A DNA stretch of 64,000 nt. Origin: Frigidibacter mobilis. Lineage in GTDB: Bacteria > Pseudomonadota > Alphaproteobacteria > Rhodobacterales > Rhodobacteraceae. The stretch covers positions 26,060 through 90,059 of the forward strand of contig NZ_CP012662.1 in the NCBI RefSeq assembly GCF_001620265.1, written 5' to 3'. The notes beneath the pieces were generated by a model. That model saw only the letters and a program-made list of their open reading frames with translations, was not told where the DNA came from and did not search any database. Numbering within the stretch: the stretch's first letter is position 1; every line of letters begins with the position of its first letter. Positions 39,130 to 48,769 of the stretch are shown one piece after another. The translations under genes and the position numbers were made by a program.

Positions 39130-40181
39130 TCAGTCCGGGTTGGACGGATCAACTGCGTCCAACTCGAAAATCGTTGCCTCGGGTTTTGGTCCCATCACAC
39201 GCGTTGGCAGATTAGGCGCAGGCAATTGCCCTCTGTGGTGCCCCTTCACCAACACAACTTTACCGCTGCGATAGCGCCGCTCATGTTCGCTCACCCAATG
39301 GCGAACAGGGCCGCTTCGCCCGTCCTGGACCTGACGCTCGAACTCAAGGCGAGCCTGCCGCTCCTGCATGTGAGCCGCGGCCTGCGGACCAATGCGGATT
39401 GTAAGATGGGATTTCTGCGCGTCTAGAATCCAGGACTTCCCGAACTTTCGAGCGGTCTTTGCATCCTTGGCTGTGAACGTCTCGTTTTCCGTGGAATGAT
39501 GCCACCCAAGTCCGGGGAAACCAGCATCGCAAAGAGCGCGTAAGGGATAAACAGGTCGTAGCCTGTTTCAACTTGGTGCACCGTGCGCCGACCGTTGATC
39601 ATTTCCATCGTATCACCGCTCCGCACACGGAATTCGACCATGGAACGGCTCAACTCGACTTCGACGTTGTCGTAGTTCAATTCGCCTGTCGGAATTCGCT
39701 TCACGAGCAAAGCGCAGATTGGATCGACGACCCGCGAATTCTCGCGGCGATGGAACATCGTGATCCGCAAGTGGCCCTTGTTTCGATCATCGATGAGATA
39801 GCCGCGTAGACCAGTGCCTACGGGTTTGTCGTCATGTCTCGTTACAGGTGAAGCCCGTTCAAAGCGCGCGACACCCAGCTCTCGATCGTCGAATTCGACC
39901 CAAACAACGTCGGCGGGGAGCTTTACCTCACCCAGAATGGCCATTGCGGGAAGACCGGTTTCCGAAGCCTGCTTGGCGACTGCGTCATGAAGCGTATCGG
40001 CATAGGCTGCAGCCATATGGTCGAGCAGGTACACTTTCGCTTGCTGCAGGGCATCGAGCGCATACTCGCGAAAAAGCCTCAGATCCTCGGACGGCGTAAA
40101 GTGCCAAACCAAGTCGTCAGCAGGAGCCGATTTACCCGCAAGCGATGAACCGTATAAGGAAATCAATGATTTGTAGAGCAT
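39130..40181 (-). CDS. Uncharacterised phage/plasmid protein, possibly AcrVA2-like (one frameshift)
   Basis: Reconstructed length is about 350 residues from the ATG at 40181. Segments include ALDALQQAKVYLLDHMAAA, LPADVVWVEFDDRELG and GLRGYLIDDRNKGHLRI. One G is missing near 39488; past it the frame continues KFGKSWILDAQKSH and ends with VRHWVSEHERRYRSGK followed by KGHHRG. The strand pattern and the basic C-terminal motif recall the widespread AcrVA2-like family, but I rely on memory and cannot confirm it. Function unknown. Confidence 0.55.
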
Positions 40182-40435
40182 GCGACGTGACCCGAACCAA
40201 ATACAACGCAGTGTCCGACGAACCCTGACGATGTTCAAGCTGCATTCATTGCACTGCAATTGACCGCTGATGTCTGTGCAAAGCCAGATTGGCTGACGCT
40301 CGAGCTTGTTTTCTTAATGCAAAGGCATGCCGACCATCGTCGGCTCAGTCTGCCGGTCGGCCGGAACGGTGGACAAGCGAAAGGCCCGGATCGGAGCTTT
40401 GCCCCGAGCCCGAGCCGTCTTCGACCCCGTGGGCT

Positions 40436-40600
40436 TTACGCCCACGGGTCGATCTCACCCACCACCTGTACCTCGTCTCCGTCGATTTCATCGGCGGGGA
40501 CGGCGCCAAAGGTTCCATCTCCTGCCTGGAAGACGACGATCGAGACCATGAGCGTGGCGGCGAGGGAAGCGGCGAAGGCGTGAGCATCTTTGCGGGACAT
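40436..40600 (-). CDS. Small single-pass membrane or exported protein
   Basis: An AGGAG site precedes the ATG at 40600. The 54-residue product starts MSRKDAHAFAASLAATLMVS, continues with a hydrophobic stretch (LMVSIVVFQAG) and ends in an acidic tail, DEIDGDEVQVVGEID. It may be a membrane-anchored small protein; no family recognised. Confidence 0.5.
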   Translation of the reverse strand: MSRKDAHAFAASLAATLMVSIVVFQAGDGTFGAVPADEIDGDEVQVVGEIDPWA

Positions 40601-40988
40601 CTGTTTGGCTCCTGTCTTGGAGGCGGAGGACCATCCCCCGCGCGACAGGACCCCGCAGGCCCGAAGACTGGCTGACATCACCGGGTGCGTTCGGCTCGTC
40701 CGAATCCACCCGGCGGCACGGGCTCGCCCGTAGTCCGACCCCTCGCGGGTTGATCTCGAAGACGGGATTCGGGGCAAGGAAGGGAATGGCGAGCGGGGGA
40801 TGGTGCGACGGCTGACTGGAGCCGGGTGTCCCGCTGATGCCATCGGTGCCAGCCTCCCAGGCAGGCTTGTCAAGGAATACGTCATTCCGTGTTGGATTGG
40901 ATTCTATGGTGCCCCGCGATCTCGCGGGAAAGGGTCGTGATGGGTGAGAGGCCCGCGCTTTGGCGGGCCCCTTGGGTTCTACATGGGC
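40601..40988. other. Intergenic region with a terminator-like hairpin
   Basis: GGCCCGC (40950-40956) and GCGGGCC (40963-40969) form a hairpin just past the stop of the next minus-strand gene (40989-41462). Nothing else in this stretch looks coding. Confidence 0.4.
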
Positions 40989-41462
40989 TCAGGCAGCAAG
41001 CTCCGCGCCCCCTGCCCTATCGCCGTCCTCGCTGCCGACGATCTCCAGCCGCGCGTTGCGATAGCCTTCTTTGGCGATCCAGAGTTCAGCAGCCGTGACA
41101 GACTCGGCCAGGTGGAGCAGCTCCGTGCAACCGCCGAAATCCAGCAGGACACGCACCTGCCCAGGCTGTGGTTCCTCAGCGACCTCGAAGGTCAAGGCAC
41201 TGTCAGCCGAATGAGTCCGCATGATCGTCACGAGAATGACCCCGTCCGAAGAGAAATTCCCCTCGTGCAGCGTGAACGACGCCGGCGCAGTCCAGGTCGG
41301 ATAGGGTCGCGGCGGCTCCTTCTTGACAAGACGGCCGACGCCGTTCGAGCGTTCCCAGGCCGCGAGCTTCTTTGTGAACCGAGCGGGCGGCTTGGGACTG
41401 CTGTCGGTATAGCGAATGAGCGCCCCCAGGGGCGCAGTGTCGAGAATTGTGGTTGCAGACAT
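40989..41462 (-). CDS. Conserved plasmid protein of unknown function
   Basis: The protein has 157 residues. It begins MSATTILDTAPLGALIRYTD, has a basic segment, FTKKLAAWERSNGVGRLVKK, and then a beta-rich part (ASFTLHEGNFSSDGVILVTI, QVRVLLDFGG). Similar proteins sit beside large ParB-like genes on plasmids of this order, as here. No catalytic motif. Confidence 0.65.
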   Translation of the reverse strand: MSATTILDTAPLGALIRYTDSSPKPPARFTKKLAAWERSNGVGRLVKKEPPRPYPTWTAPASFTLHEGNFSSDGVILVTIMRTHSADSALTFEVAEEPQPGQVRVLLDFGGCTELLHLAESVTAAELWIAKEGYRNARLEIVGSEDGDRAGGAELAA

Positions 41463-41561
41463 GATTCCTCATCCTGAATGCGTCATTTTGCATCCATCAT
41501 ATTGATATTGTTGTATTTTATGTGATCGAGGACGGGTTTCCCCGCCCTCGGATGGCGCGGA

Positions 41562-43730
41562 TCACTCCGCAGCCATCATCGACGCATCATCAACCGGCAG
41601 GTCAGCGGTGAGGAAGGCGGGAAGGTCGACATCCTCGGTCTGGCCCGCGTCGGAAACGGGCTCAGGCGCCCCCTGCCCTTCCGCGTCGTCGAGTGCTGCC
41701 GGATCGTGACGGCGAAGAACCTCCGGCAACCAGCCGCTGCCTTTCAGCAGACGCTCGGCTTCGGTCGCCATCTCGCCCTTCTTCAGGTGATCGAGGAGTT
41801 GCGCCGTCCCTTCCCCTTTCGCCTCGCGCACGGCCTCGAGGATCCGGGCCTTGGGCACGCGGTTCAGGTAGGTATCGGCCGTAGGCTCCCAGCCCGCCTC
41901 GACCATGTCGAGTTCGACCGCCTGTGCGACCAAGTCGGACTGTGTCATCCGCTTGGTCAAACCGCCGGCGGAGATACCGGCACCATAGGGCTTCACCTTC
42001 TCGTGGAGCGCGTTGATCCCGAAGCTGAGGCAATGCGCGAGCAGGGACAGCCGGCTCGCCTGATCGAGGGAAGCCAGGTAGTCCCAAAGAACGGCATCGT
42101 CGCCGAGCGGCAAGTCGGCCTCCCACTCGGCGTGGCGATCATCCACCAGCTTTGCCACCACGCTATCCTTCAGATCGCTCGCCTGCGCGGACATGTAGAC
42201 GTGACGCACCGAGGCCTCGAGGCAGCTGCCGGCCGAACTGGACGTCCGGAAGGTGTCATTGACGAGCTTCAGGAGCAGCAGCGTCAGGGCGACGTCAGGA
42301 GAACGCCCGACAGCTTCCCGCAGTGCCAATGTCCGGTGCGCCGTCAACTCCATGATCAGCCGCTCGGGCAAGGGCTTCAACGCACCATCGTCCTCGTCGT
42401 CGGGCATGTTCGCGCCAAGCATTTGACCGGCAGAGGTGATCACCGTGCCATGGCCGATACCATCTACTTTGCTCCCCGTTGAAAGCTCAACGCCCTGCCC
42501 GTCTGCCGCCTGTTCACCGCTGTGGACGTCTACGTCTGCCCGAGGTTCATCCTCGGGCCGGACAAAGCCCCGATAAACTGCAAGCTCGCCATAGCGATCA
42601 AGCGTCACGAAGGCCCCTGCCCTCGCGATCTCCTCCGCGTCGAAGATCAGCGGCCTGGCCTCGAGCTTCTCCATCGCGCCTTCCAACTCGCCAAGACGCG
42701 CGTCGATCTCTTCGGGGAATTCATCCTGGCCCTCGTATTCCTCTTCGAGCGCTCGGTATTCTGCAAGCAGCTTGGCATGGGCCGCGCCTTCGTCATCCGT
42801 CATCGGCGCCGGGTCTCCGCTCAGCCGCCGCAAACCGTGGCTGTAGCCATAGGGCAGGTCGAGAGAGACCTCGATCCATTTCCAACCTTCGGTCGCAATG
42901 GCTTCGGCTTCACCCTGAAGCTTTTCGCTGACCAGACGATCGAGCAGGGCAGGGTCTTCCAACCAGCCGCCGTCATCGCCCTGGAAAAGGTCATGCAATA
43001 TGGTGCCCCCAGCCGTCTCGTACGCCTCGACCCCTACAAAGACAGCCCGACGGTCAGTGGCGCGTACCGAGGTTTCCGTCAGCATCCGCCGGATCTGATA
43101 CGGCTCCTTGTTCCACGACGACTTGATCGCCTCCCAGACCTGAACCTGACGCTCGTGATCCGGATTGACCGTGAAGGCCATCAGCTGCTCCAGCGTCATC
43201 TCGTCCTCGGCGTAAAGTTCGAGCAGGGCAGGGGCCACGGAGGCGAGTTTCAGGCGCTGTTTGACCACCTGCGGCGTGACGAAGAAAGCGGCCGCGATCT
43301 CTTCATCGCCCTGTCCCTTCTCCCGCAGCGCCACGAAGGCGCGGAACTGATCGAGCGGATGCAAGGCAGCGCGCTGCATGTTCTCAGCGAGCGAGTCGTC
43401 TTCGGCGAGGATCGTGGACTTGGCATCCCGAACAATGCAGGGAACGGGCGTCGTCTTGGCCAAGCGTTTCTGCTTCACCAGGAGTGACAGCGCCTGGAAG
43501 CGCCGACCGCCAGCGGGGATTTCGAATTTATCGGTCTCGGACCCATCATCCGCCAGAACGGGTCGAACGCTCAGGCTCTGCAGCAACCCGCGGCGGGCGA
43601 TGTCTTCGGCCAGTTCCTCGACCGAGATGCCGGCCTTGATGCGCCGGACGTTTGACTGGCTCAGCACGAGCTTGTCGAAGGGAATGTTCCGGGACGGGGA
43701 CAGGGTGACTTTCTGGGCAGATTTCGCCAT
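41562..43730 (-). CDS. Large ParB/Spo0J-family protein
   Basis: The protein has 722 residues from the ATG at 43730. The ParB N-domain is at about 15-130: VLSQSNVRRIKAGISVEELA, EIPAGGRRFQAL and AENMQRAALHPLDQFRAF. A helix-turn-helix follows (EEIAAAFFVTPQVVKQRLKLA). The long C-terminal region is specific to this plasmid subgroup and has no known fold. It is separate from RepB of the replicon, so it may act in transcription or conjugative control rather than partition. A GC hairpin (41527-41550) follows the stop. Confidence 0.85.
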   Translation of the reverse strand: MAKSAQKVTLSPSRNIPFDKLVLSQSNVRRIKAGISVEELAEDIARRGLLQSLSVRPVLADDGSETDKFEIPAGGRRFQALSLLVKQKRLAKTTPVPCIVRDAKSTILAEDDSLAENMQRAALHPLDQFRAFVALREKGQGDEEIAAAFFVTPQVVKQRLKLASVAPALLELYAEDEMTLEQLMAFTVNPDHERQVQVWEAIKSSWNKEPYQIRRMLTETSVRATDRRAVFVGVEAYETAGGTILHDLFQGDDGGWLEDPALLDRLVSEKLQGEAEAIATEGWKWIEVSLDLPYGYSHGLRRLSGDPAPMTDDEGAAHAKLLAEYRALEEEYEGQDEFPEEIDARLGELEGAMEKLEARPLIFDAEEIARAGAFVTLDRYGELAVYRGFVRPEDEPRADVDVHSGEQAADGQGVELSTGSKVDGIGHGTVITSAGQMLGANMPDDEDDGALKPLPERLIMELTAHRTLALREAVGRSPDVALTLLLLKLVNDTFRTSSSAGSCLEASVRHVYMSAQASDLKDSVVAKLVDDRHAEWEADLPLGDDAVLWDYLASLDQASRLSLLAHCLSFGINALHEKVKPYGAGISAGGLTKRMTQSDLVAQAVELDMVEAGWEPTADTYLNRVPKARILEAVREAKGEGTAQLLDHLKKGEMATEAERLLKGSGWLPEVLRRHDPAALDDAEGQGAPEPVSDAGQTEDVDLPAFLTADLPVDDASMMAAE

Positions 43731-43817
43731 CAGTTCTTCTCCACGACGGGCGCCGGAAGCCACTCTTCCGATCTCACTTCCCGTCACCCCTTTCACAGCC
43801 CATCTCTCCCTCTCAAC

Positions 43818-43837
43818 ATGTCCACCGCGGTGGACAT
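43818..43837. repeat. parS-like palindrome at the repC end
   Basis: A perfect 20-bp palindrome with the core GTCCACCGCGGTGGAC overlaps the repC stop. A second copy of the 16-bp core lies at 44269-44284. RepB of repABC plasmids binds such palindromes as centromeres. Confidence 0.7.
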
Positions 43838-44887
43838 CACGCAGTTGCTGCCCCAGAATGAGAAAGCCTCTCCAACAACAGTGATGGGTTGAAGTCAGTT
43901 TCTCTGCGACCGAGCGTGATGCTGTGGAAATACGCTCCAAAGTCTCGGATGCGATTGCTCATCTGGAGAATTATGAAGATGGCGCATGATGCTTTTTGAG
44001 AGCCTATCTTCCTAGCAGCCTTTTCGAAGGTGCTTTCGTGGATTCCCATCATTGGAGCGAGCGTTCTCGCGTGGCTTTCGACATCGTGCCAGTTCCTAAG
44101 TGTGTTGGTTGCGAACGATGTAGCCTGGTCACAAACGCTTGTGAGCGTTTGCAGGGGAAGTGTTTCGCTGTTGGTCCCGCTTTCTAAATCTTTTTGTTCT
44201 TTTTTAGACTTAGAATGGTGGCGGACAGTTTGCCCGTCATTGGCGGGCAGTTTCATTGTTTCTGGTGCGTCCACCGCGGTGGACATCTGTTTGCATTGAG
44301 CCTCCAGGTCGCCGAGCAAAGCACGATACTCCGCGATCGAGAGCTTCCTCCGAAGAACTCGGCGTACCTGATGAGTGAGTTCGTTCTCGGGTCAGCTTCG
44401 TCGATCTGAGCAAGTTTGGTTAGGATTTGCTTTCGCAAAAACACGCGATCCCGACGAGCGTTTTCCATCGCTTGGGCTGTCGCAAGTAGTTCGCCGGCAC
44501 GCGCGAGCAACGGAGCCAGCGACAAGCCATAGCTAATGGACTGACCTTCGGAGGACTTCACTCGGTATCTCTTGCGATTTGGGCTGTCGTGGCGCTTCAT
44601 GAAACCGAGTTCAACAAAGCGATCGATGTGCCTACGGAGGGTTCGTTCATCGATCCCGCCAACTCGACGGCAGATCTCGTCGTTGGAAGCGAAGACTGTG
44701 TCTCCATGCCCAGGCTTGAGAAAGCTCAGCATCGCTTGGAGCGTTTGAACATGTCCTGGACGGAGACCGAACAGGCTGCGAGTATCTCTGAGCGCGCGGA
44801 AGACTGCCCAGATGTCGGTTTCAGGTGTTGACGTGGCGGGGTGCCCTTGCCGACGCCAAAGGTCTGAACGGAAAGCTTTGTGAATGC
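43837..44887 (-). CDS. repC: RepC replication initiator (two frameshifts)
   Basis: From the ATG at 44887 the protein starts MAFTKLSVQTFGVGKGTPPR. After a missing base near 44823 it continues DIWAVFRALRDTRSLFGLR and FASNDEICRRVGGIDERTLR, a winged-helix domain. A second base is missing near 44335. The C-terminal half has GIHESTFEKAARKIG and ITLGRRETDF, a typical RepC ending. Reconstructed length is about 350 residues. RepC is the initiator and carries the origin inside its own gene. It is the last gene of the repABC operon. Confidence 0.88.
44160..44220. other. AT-rich segment inside repC, likely oriV
   Basis: This stretch is markedly richer in A and T than its surroundings (with CTTTTTGTTCTTTTTTAGAC) and encodes only a lysine/serine linker of RepC. 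In repABC replicons the origin is an AT-rich region within repC; the assignment here is by that analogy. Confidence 0.45.
44269..44284. repeat. parS-like palindrome inside repC
   Basis: GTCCACCGCGGTGGAC, a perfect 16-bp palindrome identical to the core at 43820-43835. A degenerate third copy lies at 44973-44990. Confidence 0.7.
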
Positions 44888-45130
44888 CATGTTTGTTGAA
44901 CGACGACCGTTGCGGCCCACAACTTCCCCGGCTCTTCCCGCTGTGTTTGGCGAGAAAAGGCAACAAAAAGACGTCCACCGAATCGGTGACTCTTGACCGG
45001 TATGTCGGAGATTGCTACATCACAGGTGCTAATCAGATGATGAGGGCTCTCCGGGGGAAACCTTGGGGGGCTCTTTTCTTTTTGGTCTTCGCCTTTCTCC
45101 TCTGCTCGTGTTTTTGGTTATGACCGGGGA
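44888..45130 (+). ncRNA. repB-repC intergenic region, expected site of the ctRNA
   Basis: All studied repABC operons encode a small antisense RNA, opposite to repC, in the gap between repB and repC. This 243-base gap has no gene. A degenerate copy of the parS palindrome lies at 44973-44990, and a G-rich stretch followed by a T-rich run on the plus strand (about 45048-45085) could mark the RNA's end. I cannot place its promoter. Confidence 0.35.
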
Positions 45131-46099
45131 TCAGCTCCCCGAGCCTCTCTCATTCTGCCATTGTTCAAAAAGCTCTCGCAGCGTGGTTTCCGCGCGCTCT
45201 TCGAGCCATTGGCCGAATTCCGGGTTGTCCTTGCGGGTGATCTTGATAGCGATCGACTTGCCATCGACTGAAAGTGTGCCGACAGGGCTACCACTATTGT
45301 CCTTTACCACGGTCGTTTGGCCACGGGCGCTTTGGTTGGCTGCGCTACGCGCCTTGCTGGAGCACGCAACATAGACGGCTTGAAACTTGTCCGAGCTTGG
45401 AGTGGTGTCAGGCAGAGAGGCAAGTGTCTCACGCGCAATGTCGACAAGCGGAGCCTTCTCTGAAAGTGCAGCAAGATCACCCCATTGCCGTCGACCTACG
45501 CCATGAGCCGGTCCGATAAGCCGGACAAGTTCGTCAGGCAGCTGCTCAATGACTACACGATGGTTCGACACACCTTGCCGGGTGAGGCCTAGGGCATCCT
45601 GAATGACGCCAGGCTTGTAACCGGCCTCCTGCATCTCTTTGATAAAAAGAGATTTTTCAATGAAGGACGGATCCAGCCGCAGGTTGTTTTCCTGACCCTG
45701 CGCGATCAGAGAAGCATCATCATCGAGCGTTCGAACGATCGCTTTGACGGTTCCACCAACTCTTCGAATGGCTGCAAGTCTGCGACGCCCGTAGATGATG
45801 CGGTATCGATCCGGTTGGTCAGAGGGGCGAACCATGATCGGCACTTGCTGACCATGCTTGCGAATGCTTTCGGCGAGGTCTTCAATGCTACTATCTTCCA
45901 GGATCAGGCGATCCCGGAGACCATCCATATCGATCCGGTCGGGTTCGATATCTCGGATTGAGTTGGCAGTGATTTCCCGGAGAGAATCCCGCAATCCGCC
46001 AACCGAGCCAGGTAGCTTCGAGGATTTGACCGGGGCAGGGGAGGGGGCTGCCGACTCTTTCTCGTCTTTCGGTGGCTGGTTGAAGATATTTCGAGCCAT
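45131..46099 (-). CDS. repB: RepB, ParB-type partition protein of the repABC replicon
   Basis: The protein has 322 residues from the ATG at 46099 (MARNIFNQPPKDEKES). The ParB nuclease-like domain has SIRKHGQQVPIMVRPSD and RYRIIYGRRRLAAIRR, and the helix-turn-helix AGYKPGVIQDALGLTRQGVSN follows. It should bind the parS-like palindromes in and near repC and be moved by RepA. The start overlaps the reconstructed repA stop as TGATG. Confidence 0.9.
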   Translation of the reverse strand: MARNIFNQPPKDEKESAAPSPAPVKSSKLPGSVGGLRDSLREITANSIRDIEPDRIDMDGLRDRLILEDSSIEDLAESIRKHGQQVPIMVRPSDQPDRYRIIYGRRRLAAIRRVGGTVKAIVRTLDDDASLIAQGQENNLRLDPSFIEKSLFIKEMQEAGYKPGVIQDALGLTRQGVSNHRVVIEQLPDELVRLIGPAHGVGRRQWGDLAALSEKAPLVDIARETLASLPDTTPSSDKFQAVYVACSSKARSAANQSARGQTTVVKDNSGSPVGTLSVDGKSIAIKITRKDNPEFGQWLEERAETTLRELFEQWQNERGSGS

Positions 46100-47297
46100 C
46101 AGCGACGCCCCATGCCATTTGGATTGTCTGCTCCAGCTCATCGGCAACGCTGTTCACGCTGGTCAAAGCCCGATCAATGGTCTTCCGAATGAGCTGGCTC
46201 GGGTCTACCTCGTAGATGGTTTGCTGAGTCATGCCGGCGTCAGAAATGGCTGTCGACTTCAGCATCGGTTCAGTCATGACTTGGCCCGCGAGGATTGAGC
46301 GCAGGTACCCGGCCATTTGCGTTTGTGGTCCGTCCGACGGCTCGTAGCGTGTGATCAGGAACTTTACGAAGTCCCAAGTGACATGTCGTCCAATCGCCTC
46401 TTCGACGGCTTTGACCGTTTCCGAAGCGAGTTTGAGGAACTGGCTCATCGAAGCGATGTCGAGCATGCCGGGGACGACCGTCACGAGTAAGCCCGTGGAC
46501 GCTGCCAATGCTGTCAATGTCAGGAAGCCCAACTGCGGAGGGCAATCGATCAGCACGATGTCATAGTCTGAGTCGACTTCCTCTAGCGCCAGAGCAAGAC
46601 GCTCTGCGAAAATCGGCTGAACCCTGCGCGCAAGGGCATTCGCTGTTTCGGTTTCGTACTCGGACAACATCAAGCCGGCCGGGACCATGTCGAGCTTGTG
46701 GAAGTATGTTTTCTGGATGACCTCCGAGAGCGGAACTTGATCATCGTATCTCAATGCGTCGTAGATTGTGCCGCCTTCGGCAAATTCGAGCTCAGGCCGG
46801 AAGCCGAAAAATGTCGTCAAACTGGCTTGTGGGTCGAGGTCCAGCACAAGCACGCGGTAGCCACGAAGGGCATACCTGTGTGCCAAATGGATCGTCGCTG
46901 TTGTCTTCGAGCTGCCGCCTTTGAAATTCACGACCGAAATGACCTGAAGACGGTCGCCGTCTCGGCGGCCAGGTCTGTACGCGTCAGCATTTTTGCCTGT
47001 CCGCGCCAAAATGTTGCGGAGGTCGTCAACTTCTTCGGCTGTGTAGAACCTATGACCACGACCGTCAGTGTGAACTTCTGGGAAGCTGCCCTCTTTGTGG
47101 CGGTTGCGCAGGTTCGACGTACTAACGCGCAGCAACTCGGCGACCTCGGTCGAGCTGAAGCGGCGCAAGGACTTGCGTTCTTCTGGCTCGAACGCAACTT
47201 TCATCTGCCGGTCAAGCGACTCAGCAAGACTGTCTGCGAATGCTCCGATGTCGGAAGAGCCTATTCCTTGCGCGTAGCCCGTATTTCGATCATCCAT
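46099..47297 (-). CDS. repA: RepA, ParA-type partition ATPase (C-terminal frameshift)
   Basis: An N-terminal MerR-like helix-turn-helix (FSSTEVAELLRVSTSNLRNR) precedes the ATPase domain with the deviant Walker A NFKGGSSKTTATIHLA, DLDPQASLT and IVLIDCPPQLGFL. This is the typical RepA of about 399 residues. One G is missing near 46110, so the frame as written overruns repB; restored, it ends MAWGRR and overlaps the repB start. RepA partitions the plasmid and represses the operon. Confidence 0.9.
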
Positions 47298-47340
47298 GTT
47301 CTGCCGCCTCTCATGGCCTTTGCTAAGGCTCTTTGTCGTT

Positions 47341-47379
47341 CTGACGGTCGAAGCCGCGTCTGACGCGTTTTGCCGTCAG
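47341..47379. promoter_or_regulatory. Inverted repeat upstream of repA, likely RepA operator
   Basis: CTGACGG (47341-47347) and CCGTCAG (47373-47379) lie 44-82 bases before the repA start. RepA is known to autorepress through such repeats. The remaining upstream region to 47661 holds a DnaA box and no gene. Confidence 0.45.
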
Positions 47380-47437
47380 TATGGAGATGCCACGAACATC
47401 TGAGTCCGGCAAGAAGAATCTAAATGTAGTGGAAAAG

Positions 47438-47446
47438 TTATCCACA
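47438..47446. promoter_or_regulatory. DnaA box upstream of repA
   Basis: TTATCCACA, a perfect consensus DnaA site, lies about 140 bases upstream of repA. One such match may occur by chance, but its place between repA and the resolvase is suggestive. Confidence 0.5.
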
Positions 47447-47661
47447 GCACCAATTTGGCCGCGTGGGGCCTGTGCTGTCTAACGCATTGATTAATAACGA
47501 TAAAGACCGAATCTGGCGAGGTTGGTATCCTTCGAGATATTTTCTGCTCGCGCCAACTAACCCAAGGCTTTGTTGGATATTTAGGTAATCTTAGTCCAAT
47601 TGAGGCGATGATTCTGGAAGATTTTGGCTGAGCGACAAGAGTAGTTTGCCGACCATTGGGC

Positions 47662-48543
47662 CTACAAAAGGCCGAGACGCTCTGCCCGCTCCAGCAGCAT
47701 TCTGACTGAGGAAGGCTGCCAGCTGGTGCGACCACGAGGGGTGCGCTCACGCATGGATTCCAGTCGGTCGCAGATTGCCTGCAAGGTGATCTCGGGGTCA
47801 GCACCTTTGATTGCGGCGACAATCGCAGGCAGGCGATCGTCGGTTTCGCGACGTCCAGCGCGTCCAAGCACTTCAGCGGGCAGGAATCCGTCCGCCACGT
47901 ATGCCTTCACGGCGCGGAGCAGGCGGCTTTGCGTCCAGCGCCGATCATGGGGCAGGGGGCCATTGATGATCCGCAGGACGTCTTCCCAAGCCATATCGGG
48001 GCGCAAACGGCGCACGTGGGGCACCCAATCCTGCGCAGTTTCGTTCAAGCGCTCCATGTAGCCGTCCTGTCGCGCCAGCCGCACCTTGCGCAGCGCTTTA
48101 GGGTCCTTGGCGCGAAGACCTGGGTTGCCGCCGACGCGGCCCTTTGAGCGTGCCGAGGCAAGTCCGGCTTTGGTACGCTCGCGGATCAGGGCGCGTTCGA
48201 ACTCAGCCGCAGCGCCCAGAACCTGCAACGTGAACTTGCCTTGGGGCGAGGCAGTGTCGATCGGGTCCTGGAGCGAGCGGAAGAACGCCCCCTTGCCCTC
48301 CAGTCTTTCGATCACCTCTAGTAGGTGCGACAAAGACCGCGCAAGCCGGTCGATCCGCACAACGACCAGCGTGTCGCCCTTGCCAATCCGCTCCAGCACA
48401 CGTGCAAGCACGGGCCGCGCGCGATTGCCGCCCGAGGCGTGCTCTTCAAAGATCTCGGCGCATCCCGCAGACTGCAGTGCCTCAGACTGGGGCAGGGGGG
48501 TCTGATCCTCGGTGGAGACGCGCGCATAGCCAATCAGGGGCAT
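47662..48543 (-). CDS. Serine recombinase (resolvase/invertase family)
   Basis: The protein has 293 residues. The catalytic serine is in YARVSTEDQ (residue 10). RIDRLARSLSHLLEVIERL and EFERALIRERTKAGLASAR complete the resolvase domain, and a long C-terminal DNA-binding region follows. It probably resolves plasmid multimers next to the replicon. Its promoter region is shared with the divergent gene at 48770. Confidence 0.88.
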   Translation of the reverse strand: MPLIGYARVSTEDQTPLPQSEALQSAGCAEIFEEHASGGNRARPVLARVLERIGKGDTLVVVRIDRLARSLSHLLEVIERLEGKGAFFRSLQDPIDTASPQGKFTLQVLGAAAEFERALIRERTKAGLASARSKGRVGGNPGLRAKDPKALRKVRLARQDGYMERLNETAQDWVPHVRRLRPDMAWEDVLRIINGPLPHDRRWTQSRLLRAVKAYVADGFLPAEVLGRAGRRETDDRLPAIVAAIKGADPEITLQAICDRLESMRERTPRGRTSWQPSSVRMLLERAERLGLL

Positions 48544-48741
48544 GAAACTGGGCCGTTTGCAATTTAATATATCGCCAATAAACGACCGTTTTTAAACGAA
48601 TGCAAGTAGGTGCTCTCTCGTTTTGCTCGTCCCGAAACCCTTTGTTTCCCTGTACTGAGCGCGATCTGAGAGGTTCCACCGGCAGTCGCCCGCGCACACT
48701 ATATAAAGAGCGAAGGCAACCGCCACAAAATCGCTTGGGTA

Positions 48742-48769
48742 ATGTGCAAAAGAAGAGTATTTTGCACAT
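48742..48769. promoter_or_regulatory. Perfect inverted repeat abutting a start codon
   Basis: ATGTGCAAAA and TTTTGCACAT flank an eight-base loop and end at the base before the ATG at 48770. The only ribosome-site-like bases (GAAGAG) are in the loop. It may be an autoregulatory operator or a translation-controlling hairpin. Confidence 0.6.
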
